Below, one piece after another: positions 26,840-35,810 of a DNA stretch of 64,000 bases. How positions within the stretch are numbered: position 1 is the first letter of the stretch; every line of letters starts with the position of its first letter. The DNA lies in contig NZ_JAHDAU010000003.1 in NCBI RefSeq assembly GCF_021991835.1, positions 329,194-393,193 of the forward strand. The letters are read 5' to 3'. A program made the translations under genes and the position numbers. This DNA comes from Polaribacter sargassicola. GTDB lineage: Bacteria; Bacteroidota; Bacteroidia; Flavobacteriales; Flavobacteriaceae. The notes beneath the pieces were generated by a model. The model did not search any database. It was not told where the DNA came from and saw only the letters and a program-made list of their open reading frames with translations.

Positions 26840-27841
26840 TTATTTCTTTAAAAATTTAATCAACGGATTTATAAATGCATTAAATTTTTCTATATGTGGT
26901 AAATGGCCAACATTTTCTATTTCTACCAATTCTGCATTAGGTATTTTCTTTTGAGTTTCTTTACCTAATTTACCATACAATCCCATTGTTTTTCTAACTT
27001 CATCTGACACTAATGGTTTACCAAGTGCTGTTCTGTCTCTTGTACCAATAATTAATAATGTTGGGGCAGTTATATTTTTAAACTCATATACAACAGGTTG
27101 TGTAAAAATCATATCGTAAGTTAAAGCTGCATTCCATGCTATTTTTTTGTAATCAGAATTTAATGTCCAACCTGCTAATAAATTTACCCATTGGTCGTAC
27201 TCTGGTTTCCATTTATTATCATAATAACTTACTAATTGGTATTTTTTAATACCGTCGTAACTCTTTTTTAGTTCGTTTTTATACCACCAATCTACAGATT
27301 GATATGGTACTTTTAATTTCCAATCTTCTAAACCTATCGGATTTTCTAAAATTAATTTTTTAGTCATTTCAGGGTACATTAGTGCAAAACGGGTAGCAAT
27401 CATACCTCCCATTGAGTGTCCTAAAACAGCTGTTTCTGAAATTTCTAATTTGTCTAAAATTAGTTTTGTGTTTTTTGCTAATTGTTGAAAAGTATAATGA
27501 AAGTAATCTGGTTTTGTAGATTTACCAAAACCAATTTGATCTGGCACAATTACCCTAAAACCTTCTTTTGTTAAAGCATCTATTGTTGTTTTCCAGTAAG
27601 CACCATTAAAGTTTTTACCATGAATTAAAACAATATTTTCTCCATTATAATTAGCAGGCTTAATATCCATATAAGCCATTTTTAAATCTTGATTTTGTAC
27701 TTTAAGATCTAGAACATGAACCGGAAATGGATATTGATAATTAGACAAATTAATATCTAACCATTGTAATTGATCATTTTGAGCATTGTTATACTGAAAA
27801 GCAAATATTGTTAAAAGCAGTATAATTATATTTTTTTTCAT
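26840..27841 (-). CDS. Secreted alpha/beta hydrolase
   Basis: This 333-residue protein has a signal peptide (residues 1-20, YNNAQN). The alpha/beta-hydrolase triad is visible: nucleophile elbow GHSMGG, an acid in LLIIGTRDRTALGK, and His in ENVGHLPHIEKF. The oxyanion region is LIHGKNFNGAYWK. It is an exported esterase or lipase-like enzyme of unknown substrate. It is a single gene; the 194-nt upstream gap is AT-rich promoter space. Confidence 0.9.
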   Translation of the reverse strand: MKKNIIILLLTIFAFQYNNAQNDQLQWLDINLSNYQYPFPVHVLDLKVQNQDLKMAYMDIKPANYNGENIVLIHGKNFNGAYWKTTIDALTKEGFRVIVPDQIGFGKSTKPDYFHYTFQQLAKNTKLILDKLEISETAVLGHSMGGMIATRFALMYPEMTKKLILENPIGLEDWKLKVPYQSVDWWYKNELKKSYDGIKKYQLVSYYDNKWKPEYDQWVNLLAGWTLNSDYKKIAWNAALTYDMIFTQPVVYEFKNITAPTLLIIGTRDRTALGKPLVSDEVRKTMGLYGKLGKETQKKIPNAELVEIENVGHLPHIEKFNAFINPLIKFLKK

Positions 27842-27945
27842 CTTTTATTTTGTTATCAAATTTCTAAAGCATAAAGGTAAGTTTTATATTTTTTTATCAC
27901 TTTAATTTAAACGGTTTTAATATTCTTTTAACTCATTTTTTGCAA

Positions 27946-28866
27946 TTAAAAGAGAATATAGATTAAAGAAAATACAGATATAAAAACCCATAAGCTTATT
28001 GCCAACAATATTGGTTTTATTCCTGTTGATTTTAAATCTTTTAATGAGATTGTAGCACCTACAAGAAATAAAGTTACCACTAATATTTTTTTAGCATAGT
28101 GTACAATTTCTAATGTTATTTCTGCTGCAATTATATGACAACTGTTTACTACTACTGCCAATATAAAAAGTAAAATAAAATATGGAACTTTAATTTTTTC
28201 TCCTTTTGTCTTAAAAATAAACATAGAAAAAAGAGACAAAGGAATTATCCAAAGTGTTCTAGACAGCTTTACAGTTGTTGCTATTTTTAAAGCTTCATCT
28301 CCATAAGTTAAGGCTGCACCAACCACAGAACTTGTATCGTGTATTGCAATTGCACACCACAACCCAAATTGGTTTTGAGACAAGTTTAATAAATGCCCTA
28401 TTGAAGGAAAAACAAACAAAGCAATTGAGTTTAAAAGAAAAACTATACCTAAAGCAACACTTATCGGTTTTGTTTTTGCTTTTATAACCGGAGAAATTGC
28501 TGCAATAGCACTTCCGCCACAAATAGAGGTTCCGGATGTTATTAAATGTCCTAATTTTTTATCAACCTTAAATAATTTAGTTAATAAAAATCCCAAACTA
28601 ATGGTTAAAAAAATAGAGAAAAAAGTAATACTAAAAGCATTCTTACTAGTTGTTAAGGTTTCTTTTAATTGCATACCAAAACCCAAACCTATTACAGCTA
28701 TTTTTAAAAAATGATGTATGGCTTTATAACTGTAATTTTTATATGGATTTTTAAAAATTAAAGCAAATATAAAACCAAGAACTAAAGCTACAGAACTACT
28801 TACATAACCAAATAAAATAATGATTATAACTGAAAAAAAAGTAATTTTTGCGACTGCATTTTTCAT
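27946..28866 (-). CDS. YeiH-family putative sulfate exporter
   Basis: This 306-residue inner-membrane protein with about nine to ten hydrophobic helices belongs to the UPF0324/YeiH family (PF03601). Family blocks are GFGMQLKETL, GTSICGGSAIAAISPVIKAK and AIAIHDTSSVVGAALTYG. Members have been linked to sulfate or sulfonate-derived anion export, with modest evidence. The LysR gene directly upstream parallels the yeiE-yeiH neighbourhood of E. coli, but here both are on the same strand. Confidence 0.88.
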   Translation of the reverse strand: MKNAVAKITFFSVIIIILFGYVSSSVALVLGFIFALIFKNPYKNYSYKAIHHFLKIAVIGLGFGMQLKETLTTSKNAFSITFFSIFLTISLGFLLTKLFKVDKKLGHLITSGTSICGGSAIAAISPVIKAKTKPISVALGIVFLLNSIALFVFPSIGHLLNLSQNQFGLWCAIAIHDTSSVVGAALTYGDEALKIATTVKLSRTLWIIPLSLFSMFIFKTKGEKIKVPYFILLFILAVVVNSCHIIAAEITLEIVHYAKKILVVTLFLVGATISLKDLKSTGIKPILLAISLWVFISVFSLIYILF

Positions 28867-28941
28867 ATCGTTATTATTTAACGATACAAAACTAATTAGA
28901 TAAAATAACTTTTAAGCAAACTAATAAATTGTTTGATATAA

Positions 28942-29826
28942 CTAAAAGTTATAATTATTTAAAGTATATTTTTCAAAAAAACGCATTAAGTTAGATTGAT
29001 ATCCTGTTCTAGATACAAAATAAAACCATCTTTCTATAACTAAATCTTTAACATCTATTATTTTAAGCTTGTTGTTAATTAAATCTTCTGATATAGCATT
29101 TATAGAGATAAAAGCATAATTATCAGAATTTAAAAGATAATTCTTAATAGCTTCTGTACTATTTAAAGTTACAACCGTATTTAGTTTATAAATATTTTTA
29201 TCTTTTAAATGTTGTAAAACAATTTCTTTAGTACCAGAACCAATTTCCCTCATAATTAAAGGTATTTCTTGTAAGATATCTAAAGTTATTAGTCCGTTTT
29301 TAAAACTGCTGTTTTTAGCATTTGTTACTAAAACAATTTCATCTTTAATAAACTTACTAAATTGCAATTTTCGGTTGGTGTTTTTACCTTCTATAATTCC
29401 GAAATTTAATTTCTGATTTAAAATAAGCTCCTCTATATCATCAGAATTACCTGCTATTATCTCAAACTTTGTTTTAGGAAATTGCATTCTAAATTTTGCA
29501 ATAATTTTTGGCATTATATAGTTTGCCAAAGTTGTACTAACTCCAAAATTTATTATCTCTGGAAAAGTTTCTTTTTTATGCAAAAATTGATTTTCCATTT
29601 CTTGATAAATTTCTAAAATTTTATCAACATAAATCAAAAATGCTTTTCCCTCGCTTGTTAATTCTATCGAATTTCTTTTTCTTAAAAAAAATGTGGTTTT
29701 ATATTTTTCTTCTAAATTTCTTATTGTTTTAGATATTGCTGGTTGCGAGACAAACAATTGTTCTGCTGCTTTTGTAAAACTTAGGTAGTTGGCAACTGTT
29801 TTAAATATAAGTAGCTTTGTATTCAT
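28942..29826 (-). CDS. LysR-family transcriptional regulator
   Basis: This 294-residue regulator has an N-terminal winged helix-turn-helix (residues 1-60, with FTKAAEQLFVSQPAISKTI). The C-terminal substrate-binding fold is LysR type. It most likely controls the YeiH gene 75 nt downstream and itself. A T-N11-A box was not identified with confidence. Confidence 0.92.
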   Translation of the reverse strand: MNTKLLIFKTVANYLSFTKAAEQLFVSQPAISKTIRNLEEKYKTTFFLRKRNSIELTSEGKAFLIYVDKILEIYQEMENQFLHKKETFPEIINFGVSTTLANYIMPKIIAKFRMQFPKTKFEIIAGNSDDIEELILNQKLNFGIIEGKNTNRKLQFSKFIKDEIVLVTNAKNSSFKNGLITLDILQEIPLIMREIGSGTKEIVLQHLKDKNIYKLNTVVTLNSTEAIKNYLLNSDNYAFISINAISEDLINNKLKIIDVKDLVIERWFYFVSRTGYQSNLMRFFEKYTLNNYNF

Positions 29827-29872
29827 CTGTTTATCTTTTTATAGCTAAATCAATCTAAAATTATTAATCCAT

Positions 29873-29907
29873 AAAAAAATAAGATTGATTATTATCTAAT
29901 CAATCTT
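29873..29907 (-). terminator. Intrinsic terminator of the MscS gene
   Basis: An 11-bp stem AAGATTGATTA/TAATCAATCTT with a 5-nt loop is followed on the minus strand by a T-run. It lies right after the MscS gene stop codon. Confidence 0.85.
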
Positions 29908-29923
29908 ATTTTAAACTTAAATG

Positions 29924-31561
29924 TTATTCTGATTTACTATTATCTACATCATTATTAAAATCGGAAACTACTTTTGTAATTACAGCATCAATTCTTTCTT
30001 GCTCTGTATTATACTTTGGCTCTAACCCTGTCTTTTCTGGAAATTGCTCTATAGTAACCGTTGTAGATGGAAATGCGAAATCTACACCTAATTCTTTTGC
30101 TAATTTTACAATTGCTATATGTAATCTATGTTTAGAAGATTGCTCTACACCCCAAGCTAAACTTTTAAAATAAACGTTAACCATTATTAAAAGTGCAGAA
30201 TCACCAAAACCTGTAAACTCTACATTATAAGAATCTGATCTGGTTTCTGGATGCGCAATAATAATTTCTCTAACTCCTTTTACAAAAGCTTCTATTAACT
30301 CTGGCGGAGTATCGTAACGCAATCCTAAGTTGGTATTATAACGTCTAAATAAACGTAAACCTTTGTTATTTATAACCAACTCAGATAATCTACTATTTGG
30401 TATTTGATAAACAGAAGTATCTGCTGCTCTAACTTGTGTAGATCTAAATCCTACTTTTTCTACTGTACCAACAACTTCTCCTGCTTCAATCCAATCTTCT
30501 ATATGAAAAGGTTTATCAAGAAAAATCATAATGGTACCAATCAAGTTTTTAACCGTGTCTTGAGATGCTAATGCAAAAGCCAAACCACCAATAGTTGCAC
30601 CCGCAAGCATAGTTGTTGTATCTACACCAAAAAGCACCAATAATCTAAAAAAACCAACAATTAGTACTAAACCTGTAAAAAAACTATTTAAAATAGGTAC
30701 TAATTGGTCATCTAATCTACCATGCGTTTTTTCTGTAAACTCAGCATAAATATGCATTATAACTTTTATGAATTTTAAAAAGACGTAAATCCAAAAAATT
30801 GTTTCTGCAATATTTAAAGCTAAAAATACCCACGTATTAATTTCTAAACCAAAATGTAAAGACGGAAATATTTTATCTACAAAAGATACTGCCACCAATA
30901 AACTGATTGGATGCGCTAATTTTTTTAAAACTGTATTAACTGCTAAATTGGTGTTTTTTGTAATTTGCTGTTGTATTTTACGTAAAAAATAAAAGGCAAT
31001 TCTTTTAATTATTAAGAAAATAATATAAGCTAAAATTAGTATTATTAATAACCCAACAAATTGCCATAATTGCACACCTAAAACCTCTTTATGACCATAC
31101 TGAGGAATAAATTTTTGTATTTTTTGAACATACCAAGGAAAAACCTCTTTATACAAATCGTCTATTTTAGCAACTGTTTCTGCAGAATAATACCAGTTAT
31201 TACCTACCTTTTCTACATAAATTTGTGGCATTCTTTGCGGAAATAGCACATATTTATAAAAGCTAGAATAACCTATAGAATCTTTATAAGAAGGGTTTGT
31301 AGGTATTTTATTAACATCTACATACAAGCCTTTACCATCTAATACTTGTTTTATTTTAATTGCTTTATCTATTGCTTTATTTTCTGATAAACCTAAAATT
31401 GTTTTTGCTGCTTTTTTAGCATCATAAGAATCTGATTGTAAAAAATATAAATGAGTATATATTGTTCCATGCGGATTACTTAAATCTACTTTAACACTAT
31501 CTATCTCTTGTGCTACAGCAAAAAATTGAACAAAAAATAATAACCATATAATTTTTTTCAT
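29924..31561 (-). CDS. MscS-family mechanosensitive ion channel
   Basis: This 545-residue protein has a signal peptide (ending FAVAQ) and a periplasmic N-terminal part to about residue 170. Four or five membrane helices follow, then the MscS core with the pore helix LAGATIGGLAFALASQDTVKN and the beta domain (FHIEDWIEAGEVVGTVEKVG). It opens under membrane tension to release osmolytes. It is larger than E. coli MscS (286 residues) because of the N-terminal extension. It is a single gene with its own terminator. Confidence 0.93.
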   Translation of the reverse strand: MKKIIWLLFFVQFFAVAQEIDSVKVDLSNPHGTIYTHLYFLQSDSYDAKKAAKTILGLSENKAIDKAIKIKQVLDGKGLYVDVNKIPTNPSYKDSIGYSSFYKYVLFPQRMPQIYVEKVGNNWYYSAETVAKIDDLYKEVFPWYVQKIQKFIPQYGHKEVLGVQLWQFVGLLIILILAYIIFLIIKRIAFYFLRKIQQQITKNTNLAVNTVLKKLAHPISLLVAVSFVDKIFPSLHFGLEINTWVFLALNIAETIFWIYVFLKFIKVIMHIYAEFTEKTHGRLDDQLVPILNSFFTGLVLIVGFFRLLVLFGVDTTTMLAGATIGGLAFALASQDTVKNLIGTIMIFLDKPFHIEDWIEAGEVVGTVEKVGFRSTQVRAADTSVYQIPNSRLSELVINNKGLRLFRRYNTNLGLRYDTPPELIEAFVKGVREIIIAHPETRSDSYNVEFTGFGDSALLIMVNVYFKSLAWGVEQSSKHRLHIAIVKLAKELGVDFAFPSTTVTIEQFPEKTGLEPKYNTEQERIDAVITKVVSDFNNDVDNSKSE

Positions 31562-31645
31562 TTCTAATAATTTAAAAATTCATGTACAAATTTAAACCTT
31601 TTAAAAACTTTAATGTCTTAGTACAGTAATTAAATAATTTTAAAA

Positions 31646-32056
31646 ATGAAGAAAACAATATCAATTTTAGTTTTAGTATTTGCTTTTACTTTAACTACTC
31701 AGGCTCAAAAAAGAGAAGGAAAGAGAGATGGTGATAACATTGAGAACATGTTAAAAAAATGGACAAAAGATTTAAGCTTAACAGAAGAACAACAAAATAA
31801 AATTAAGCCTCTTTTAGTAGAACAAATTGAAGAAAGAAAAAACATGCAGAATCTTAGAAAAGAACAACAAGATTCTGGTGAAAGACCTACTAGAGAAGAT
31901 CGCGAAAAAATGAGAGCAGATAGAGAAGCTAAAGCAGCTGCTTTTACAGATAAATTAGCAGAATTTTTAGATAAAGAGCAATTAGAAAAGTATACAGAAA
32001 TTGCAGAAAAACAAAAAAACAACCAAAGAGGTGGCAGACAAAGAAGAGATAATTAA
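31646..32056 (+). CDS. Spy/CpxP-like periplasmic protein, copy 1
   Basis: This 136-residue protein has a signal peptide (ending TTQAQ). The mature part is highly charged and helical, with a LSLTEEQQNKIKPLLVEQIE segment near residue 45 that matches the LTxxQ pattern of Spy/CpxP-type chaperone-like proteins. The role could be envelope stress or anti-aggregation, but this is inference. It is a paralogue of the gene at 32218 and each has its own terminator with the same core sequence. Confidence 0.8.
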   Translation: MKKTISILVLVFAFTLTTQAQKREGKRDGDNIENMLKKWTKDLSLTEEQQNKIKPLLVEQIEERKNMQNLRKEQQDSGERPTREDREKMRADREAKAAAFTDKLAEFLDKEQLEKYTEIAEKQKNNQRGGRQRRDN

Positions 32057-32075
32057 TCTTAATTATTAATTTTTT

Positions 32076-32113
32076 AAAAAGCTTAATTTCTTAATTGAAA
32101 TTAAGCTTTTTTT
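32076..32113 (+). terminator. Intrinsic terminator after Spy-like copy 1
   Basis: A 15-bp stem AAAAAGCTTAATTTC/GAAATTAAGCTTTTT with loop TTAATT and a T-run. The loop-proximal sequence AATTTCTTAATTGAAATT is shared with the terminator at 32709. Confidence 0.9.
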
Positions 32114-32217
32114 AATTACATCTATTGTTAAATGCCTGTTAAACAAAAAAAACAGATTAAACCTTTTTAAATTATAATTGTCAAAGTAGTATAAACAATA
32201 ACATAAAAATATAAAAC

Positions 32218-32682
32218 ATGAAAAAAATAGTAAGCATTTTAGTTTTAGTAATGGCAGTTACTTTTACTACACAAGCACAGAGAAAAGGAGGACAAAAAGG
32301 TCCTAAATTTACACCTGAACAACAAGCTACATTAGCGGTTAAAAAAATGGCTTTAGCTTTAGATTTAACAGATAAACAGCAAAACCAAATTAAGCCTATT
32401 TTAACGGCTCAAATAGAGGAAAGAAAAGCTGAAATGGAAAAAAGAAAGGCTAATAAAGATGAGCCTAGACAAAAACCAACAGCAGATGAGTTGTTTGCAA
32501 TGCAAAACAAAAGATTAGACAATCAAATTATGATGAAAAACAAGATGAAAAACATCTTAAATGAAGAGCAATTTGAAAAGTTTGAAAAAATGCAAAAGGG
32601 AAGAAAGATGATGGCGATGAAAGGTAAAAAAGGCGATAAAGATAACTTTAGAAGAGGTAATAGAACACAAAGAGGCAAATAA
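32218..32682 (+). CDS. Spy/CpxP-like periplasmic protein, copy 2
   Basis: This 154-residue protein has a signal peptide (ending TTQAQ, like copy 1). LDLTDKQQNQIKPILTAQIE near residue 56 aligns with the same block of copy 1. The protein is rich in Lys, Met and Glu, with basic Gly/Arg ends, and is helical throughout. A shared origin by tandem duplication is supported by the matching terminators. Function is inferred only: a periplasmic chaperone-like or metal-responsive protein. Confidence 0.8.
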   Translation: MKKIVSILVLVMAVTFTTQAQRKGGQKGPKFTPEQQATLAVKKMALALDLTDKQQNQIKPILTAQIEERKAEMEKRKANKDEPRQKPTADELFAMQNKRLDNQIMMKNKMKNILNEEQFEKFEKMQKGRKMMAMKGKKGDKDNFRRGNRTQRGK

Positions 32683-32708
32683 TTAGTTTTGGTTGATTAA
32701 TTAATTTG

Positions 32709-32745
32709 AAAAACCCAATTTCTTAATTGAAATTGGGTTTTAACT
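32709..32745 (+). terminator. Intrinsic terminator after Spy-like copy 2
   Basis: A stem AAAACCCAATTTC/GAAATTGGGTTTT with loop TTAATT and a T-rich tail. It shares the inner stem and loop with the terminator of copy 1. Confidence 0.88.
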
Positions 32746-32798
32746 TTTTAAATAAAAAGGAATATTTAAGAATAGTTGTCTCTTAAAATTACACTCTT

Positions 32799-33281
32799 TT
32801 AGTTTTTTACAAAAATTAAAGCAGTTTCATAATCTGCTTTATCACCACTAGAAAACACCATTCTATCTTCTGTTAGCTCTATTAATTTTAATGAAAAAGA
32901 TGTACTACTAACAATATCATCTGATATTTCTCCTCGTATCATGGTCAACCAAATTGTACCTTCTTCTTCATAAAAAGTATATTTTGCTTCAGCAATTTCA
33001 GAATCTCCATAATAACAATTTACACCTCCACTAATTACCTCTACTTCATTATCAATTTTAAAAATATAACTGTCATCAACTAAACAATCATTTTGTTCAC
33101 TAATCCAATTATCATAATTTACATAGTATCCTTCTAATTGCCATTCTTTAAAGCTACCGTTGTGTAATAAACTTAAATCATCAACAGAATATATTTCGCT
33201 TAAATCATCATCATCACTACTACATCCTGTAAAAACTAATAGTAGAAAAATAAGCGCTAAGGGTAATTTTAATTTATTCAT
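32799..33281 (-). CDS. Hypothetical lipoprotein
   Basis: This 160-residue protein has a lipoprotein signal with Cys at about residue 20 (LLVFTGCSSDDDD). The acidic Asp run after the lipobox is typical of Bacteroidota surface lipoproteins. The mature part has Trp/Tyr-rich strands (FKEWQLEGYYVNYDNWI, FYEEEGTIWLTMIRGEI) and looks like a small lipocalin-type beta fold. No family is recognised. It stands alone and is convergent with the Spy-like pair. Confidence 0.75.
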   Translation of the reverse strand: MNKLKLPLALIFLLLVFTGCSSDDDDLSEIYSVDDLSLLHNGSFKEWQLEGYYVNYDNWISEQNDCLVDDSYIFKIDNEVEVISGGVNCYYGDSEIAEAKYTFYEEEGTIWLTMIRGEISDDIVSSTSFSLKLIELTEDRMVFSSGDKADYETALIFVKN

Positions 33282-33348
33282 AAAATTTTTTTTTGATTTT
33301 ACTTTCTAAATCAATTACAATGCCAACTTTCTAGGTTTTAAACAATTA

Positions 33349-33867
33349 TTATTCTTCTGTATACCAGCTAGAATATTTTACGTAGTTATTAGCTATTCTA
33401 TCTATTTCTCCAGAAATTAATTCTGCTGAAACATCTTTAACTTTTTTAGCAGGAACTCCTGCATAAATACTTCCGCTTTTAACATGCGTGTTTTTAGTTA
33501 CAACAGCACCTGCAGCAATAATTGAATTAGATTCTATAATACAATCATCCATAATAATACTTCCCATACCAACCAAAACATTATCATGAATTGTACAACC
33601 ATGCACCAATGCATTATGACCAATAGAAACATTATTACCAATATTTGTTGGCGATTTTTGATACGTAGCATGTATTACTGCTCCGTCTTGTATATTTACT
33701 TTATTACCTATTTTTATATAATGTACATCACCACGTATTACAGCATTAAACCAAATACTACATTCTTTACCTAAAGAAACGTCACCAATAACAGTTGCAT
33801 TTTCTGCCATATAACAATCTTCTGGTATTTGTGGATGTTTCCCTTTTATCGATTTAATTATTTTCAT
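33349..33867 (-). CDS. Gamma carbonic anhydrase-family protein
   Basis: This 172-residue left-handed beta-helix protein has hexapeptide repeats and the metal-binding His set (HATYQ near residue 67, then SIGHNALVHG). It resembles gamma-class carbonic anhydrases of the PaaY/YrdA group, which are trimeric Zn enzymes; catalytic activity is not assured. It follows the glucosaminidase gene with a 1-nt gap. Confidence 0.9.
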   Translation of the reverse strand: MKIIKSIKGKHPQIPEDCYMAENATVIGDVSLGKECSIWFNAVIRGDVHYIKIGNKVNIQDGAVIHATYQKSPTNIGNNVSIGHNALVHGCTIHDNVLVGMGSIIMDDCIIESNSIIAAGAVVTKNTHVKSGSIYAGVPAKKVKDVSAELISGEIDRIANNYVKYSSWYTEE

Positions 33868-33868
33868 A

Positions 33869-34675
33869 TTATTTTATTATTAAACGCTGATTGATAGAAA
33901 TTGTATTGTTAGTTAATTGGTTTACTTCTTTAATTCTTTTTACAGTAGTCTCTAACTTTTTTGCTATAGAATACAAAGTATCTCCTTTTTTAACTATGTA
34001 ATAATTATTGGTGTATGTTGGTTCTTTATCTTTATTTTTTTTAGAAGTTGGTTTATCAAACTCATAAAGTTTGTACATTTCTATAATTCTAATTAATTTA
34101 TTAGGGTATTGTTTATCTGTAGCATAACCAGCTTTTTTTAAACCTTTTGCCCATCTTTTATAATCTTGTGTACTATAATTAAACAAGAAAGCATATCTTT
34201 TTCTTTTTGATAAAAATTCTGAATGATCTTTGTAAGAAGTAGCTACATATTGATACTTTCTAAAACATTCTCCTTTTTCATCATCATCATGATAAACACG
34301 TTCTCCTAACCAACCTGTATGGCATTTAATACCAAAATGATTATTAGATTTAGATGCCAACTCTCCCATACCATTACCAGATTCTAAAATACCTTGTGCT
34401 AAAGTTATACTTGCTGGTATTTTATAATCATACATTTCTTTTACTGCTATAGGAGCATATTTTTTAATATAAGCAATTGTTTTACTATTTAAATTAGGAT
34501 TACTTTTTGTTAAATCTCTTGTAATTTCATTTTCATTTACAGAAGGTAAATTTGTTGGTTTTGGTTCATTTAAAACAACACCAGAACTTCTTTTTTTAGA
34601 AGATACTTTTTTTCTAGATCCGCAACTTGCTAAAAACAACAAACAAACACAATACAATACAACTCTTAACTTCAT
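33869..34675 (-). CDS. Lipoprotein glucosaminidase with C-terminal LysM domain
   Basis: This 268-residue protein has a lipobox (LLFLASCGSRKK, Cys near 18). A glucosaminidase/FlgJ-type domain follows (about 70-215: ASITLAQGILESGNGMGE with the catalytic Glu, then NNHFGIKCHTGWLGERV). The C-terminus is a LysM motif (about 222-267, KKGDTLYSIAKKLETTVKRI) that binds peptidoglycan. It likely cleaves the glycan strand during cell-wall remodelling. It overlaps the PLP enzyme gene by 4 nt and is followed by the carbonic anhydrase-like gene. Confidence 0.93.
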   Translation of the reverse strand: MKLRVVLYCVCLLFLASCGSRKKVSSKKRSSGVVLNEPKPTNLPSVNENEITRDLTKSNPNLNSKTIAYIKKYAPIAVKEMYDYKIPASITLAQGILESGNGMGELASKSNNHFGIKCHTGWLGERVYHDDDEKGECFRKYQYVATSYKDHSEFLSKRKRYAFLFNYSTQDYKRWAKGLKKAGYATDKQYPNKLIRIIEMYKLYEFDKPTSKKNKDKEPTYTNNYYIVKKGDTLYSIAKKLETTVKRIKEVNQLTNNTISINQRLIIK

Positions 34676-35613
34676 AAACCTTTAATAATTTGTTGATTTT
34701 TCTTTTTCAATTTTTGATTAAAACCTGTTATTCCTTGAATACCGCCTGTGTGTATTGCTACAATTTTAGCTCCTTTTTTAAAAGTATTTTTTTTGATTAA
34801 ATCTAAGATACCAAATACCATTTTACCAGTGTAAATAGGAGCTAATAAAACACCTGTATCTTCTTTAAAGTTATTTATAAAACCAATTAAATCTTCATTA
34901 TATTTTGCGTAACCACCAAAATGATAATTAGTTTCTAAACACCAATTTTTATTTTTTTTTACAAATTGTTTAATTTCTTTTTGTAAAAAATCTCCTTTTA
35001 AAGCAGGAAAACCAATTACTTTTTGATTTTCTTTTGATGCATTTATCAAACCAGAAATTGTTCCTCCAGTTCCAACAGCACAACAAATATAATCGAAATT
35101 AAAATCTTCTTCATTTAAAATTTCTTCACAGCCTTTTACTGCAAAATCATTAGTTCCTCCTTCTGGCACTAAATAAAAATCATCAAACTTTTCTTTAAGT
35201 TGATTGATAAATATTTCTGATGTTTTATTTCTATATGTTTCTCTAGAAACAAACTCGAAAATCATTCCGTTTTTTTGTGCTTCTCTTAAAGTGGCATTAT
35301 TTGCTAAAGTTTTACTTAAATCTACACCTAATTCATCGCCTCTAATAACACCTACAGATTTAAAACCATTTAAATTTGCTGCGACAGCAGTAGCTACAAT
35401 ATGATTAGAAAAAGCACCGCCAAAAGTTAGCAGTGTTTTTTTATGTTGCTTTTTAGCTTCTGTGATGTTGTACTTAAGTTTTCTAAACTTATTACCAGAA
35501 ACAAAAGGATGAATTAAATCTTCTCTTTTTATATACAACTCAACTTCTTTTTCTTTAAGTATAGGAAGATGAATTTGTTGATTTTTTGATATGATTTTAG
35601 TACTAAAATCCAT
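34672..35613 (-). CDS. D-cysteine desulfhydrase/ACC deaminase-like PLP enzyme
   Basis: This 313-residue fold-type II PLP protein has the PLP lysine in SGNKFRKLKYNI (near residue 45) and the phosphate/substrate loop TFGGAFSNHIVATA. CCAVGTGGTISGLI is the PLP-phosphate loop. It resembles the 1-aminocyclopropane-1-carboxylate deaminase/D-cysteine desulfhydrase group, which I cannot resolve further. It is the first gene of a three-gene run with the glucosaminidase and carbonic anhydrase-like genes. Confidence 0.88.
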   Translation of the reverse strand: MDFSTKIISKNQQIHLPILKEKEVELYIKREDLIHPFVSGNKFRKLKYNITEAKKQHKKTLLTFGGAFSNHIVATAVAANLNGFKSVGVIRGDELGVDLSKTLANNATLREAQKNGMIFEFVSRETYRNKTSEIFINQLKEKFDDFYLVPEGGTNDFAVKGCEEILNEEDFNFDYICCAVGTGGTISGLINASKENQKVIGFPALKGDFLQKEIKQFVKKNKNWCLETNYHFGGYAKYNEDLIGFINNFKEDTGVLLAPIYTGKMVFGILDLIKKNTFKKGAKIVAIHTGGIQGITGFNQKLKKKNQQIIKGL

Positions 35614-35810
35614 TCTTTTTTTAAGTTTAAAAACTTTTTTAATTAAAAAATAAGATTACAAATTTAACACTAGTTTATCTATCAATAAAAATTTATATGC
35701 ACTTATAAAATAATAAAACTAACAATTAATTTTACTTCTATTTAATTTATTAAATTAAACTTTTACCTTAGCTAAACACAACTTTAATAATCTAACAGAC
35801 AAATTATATA

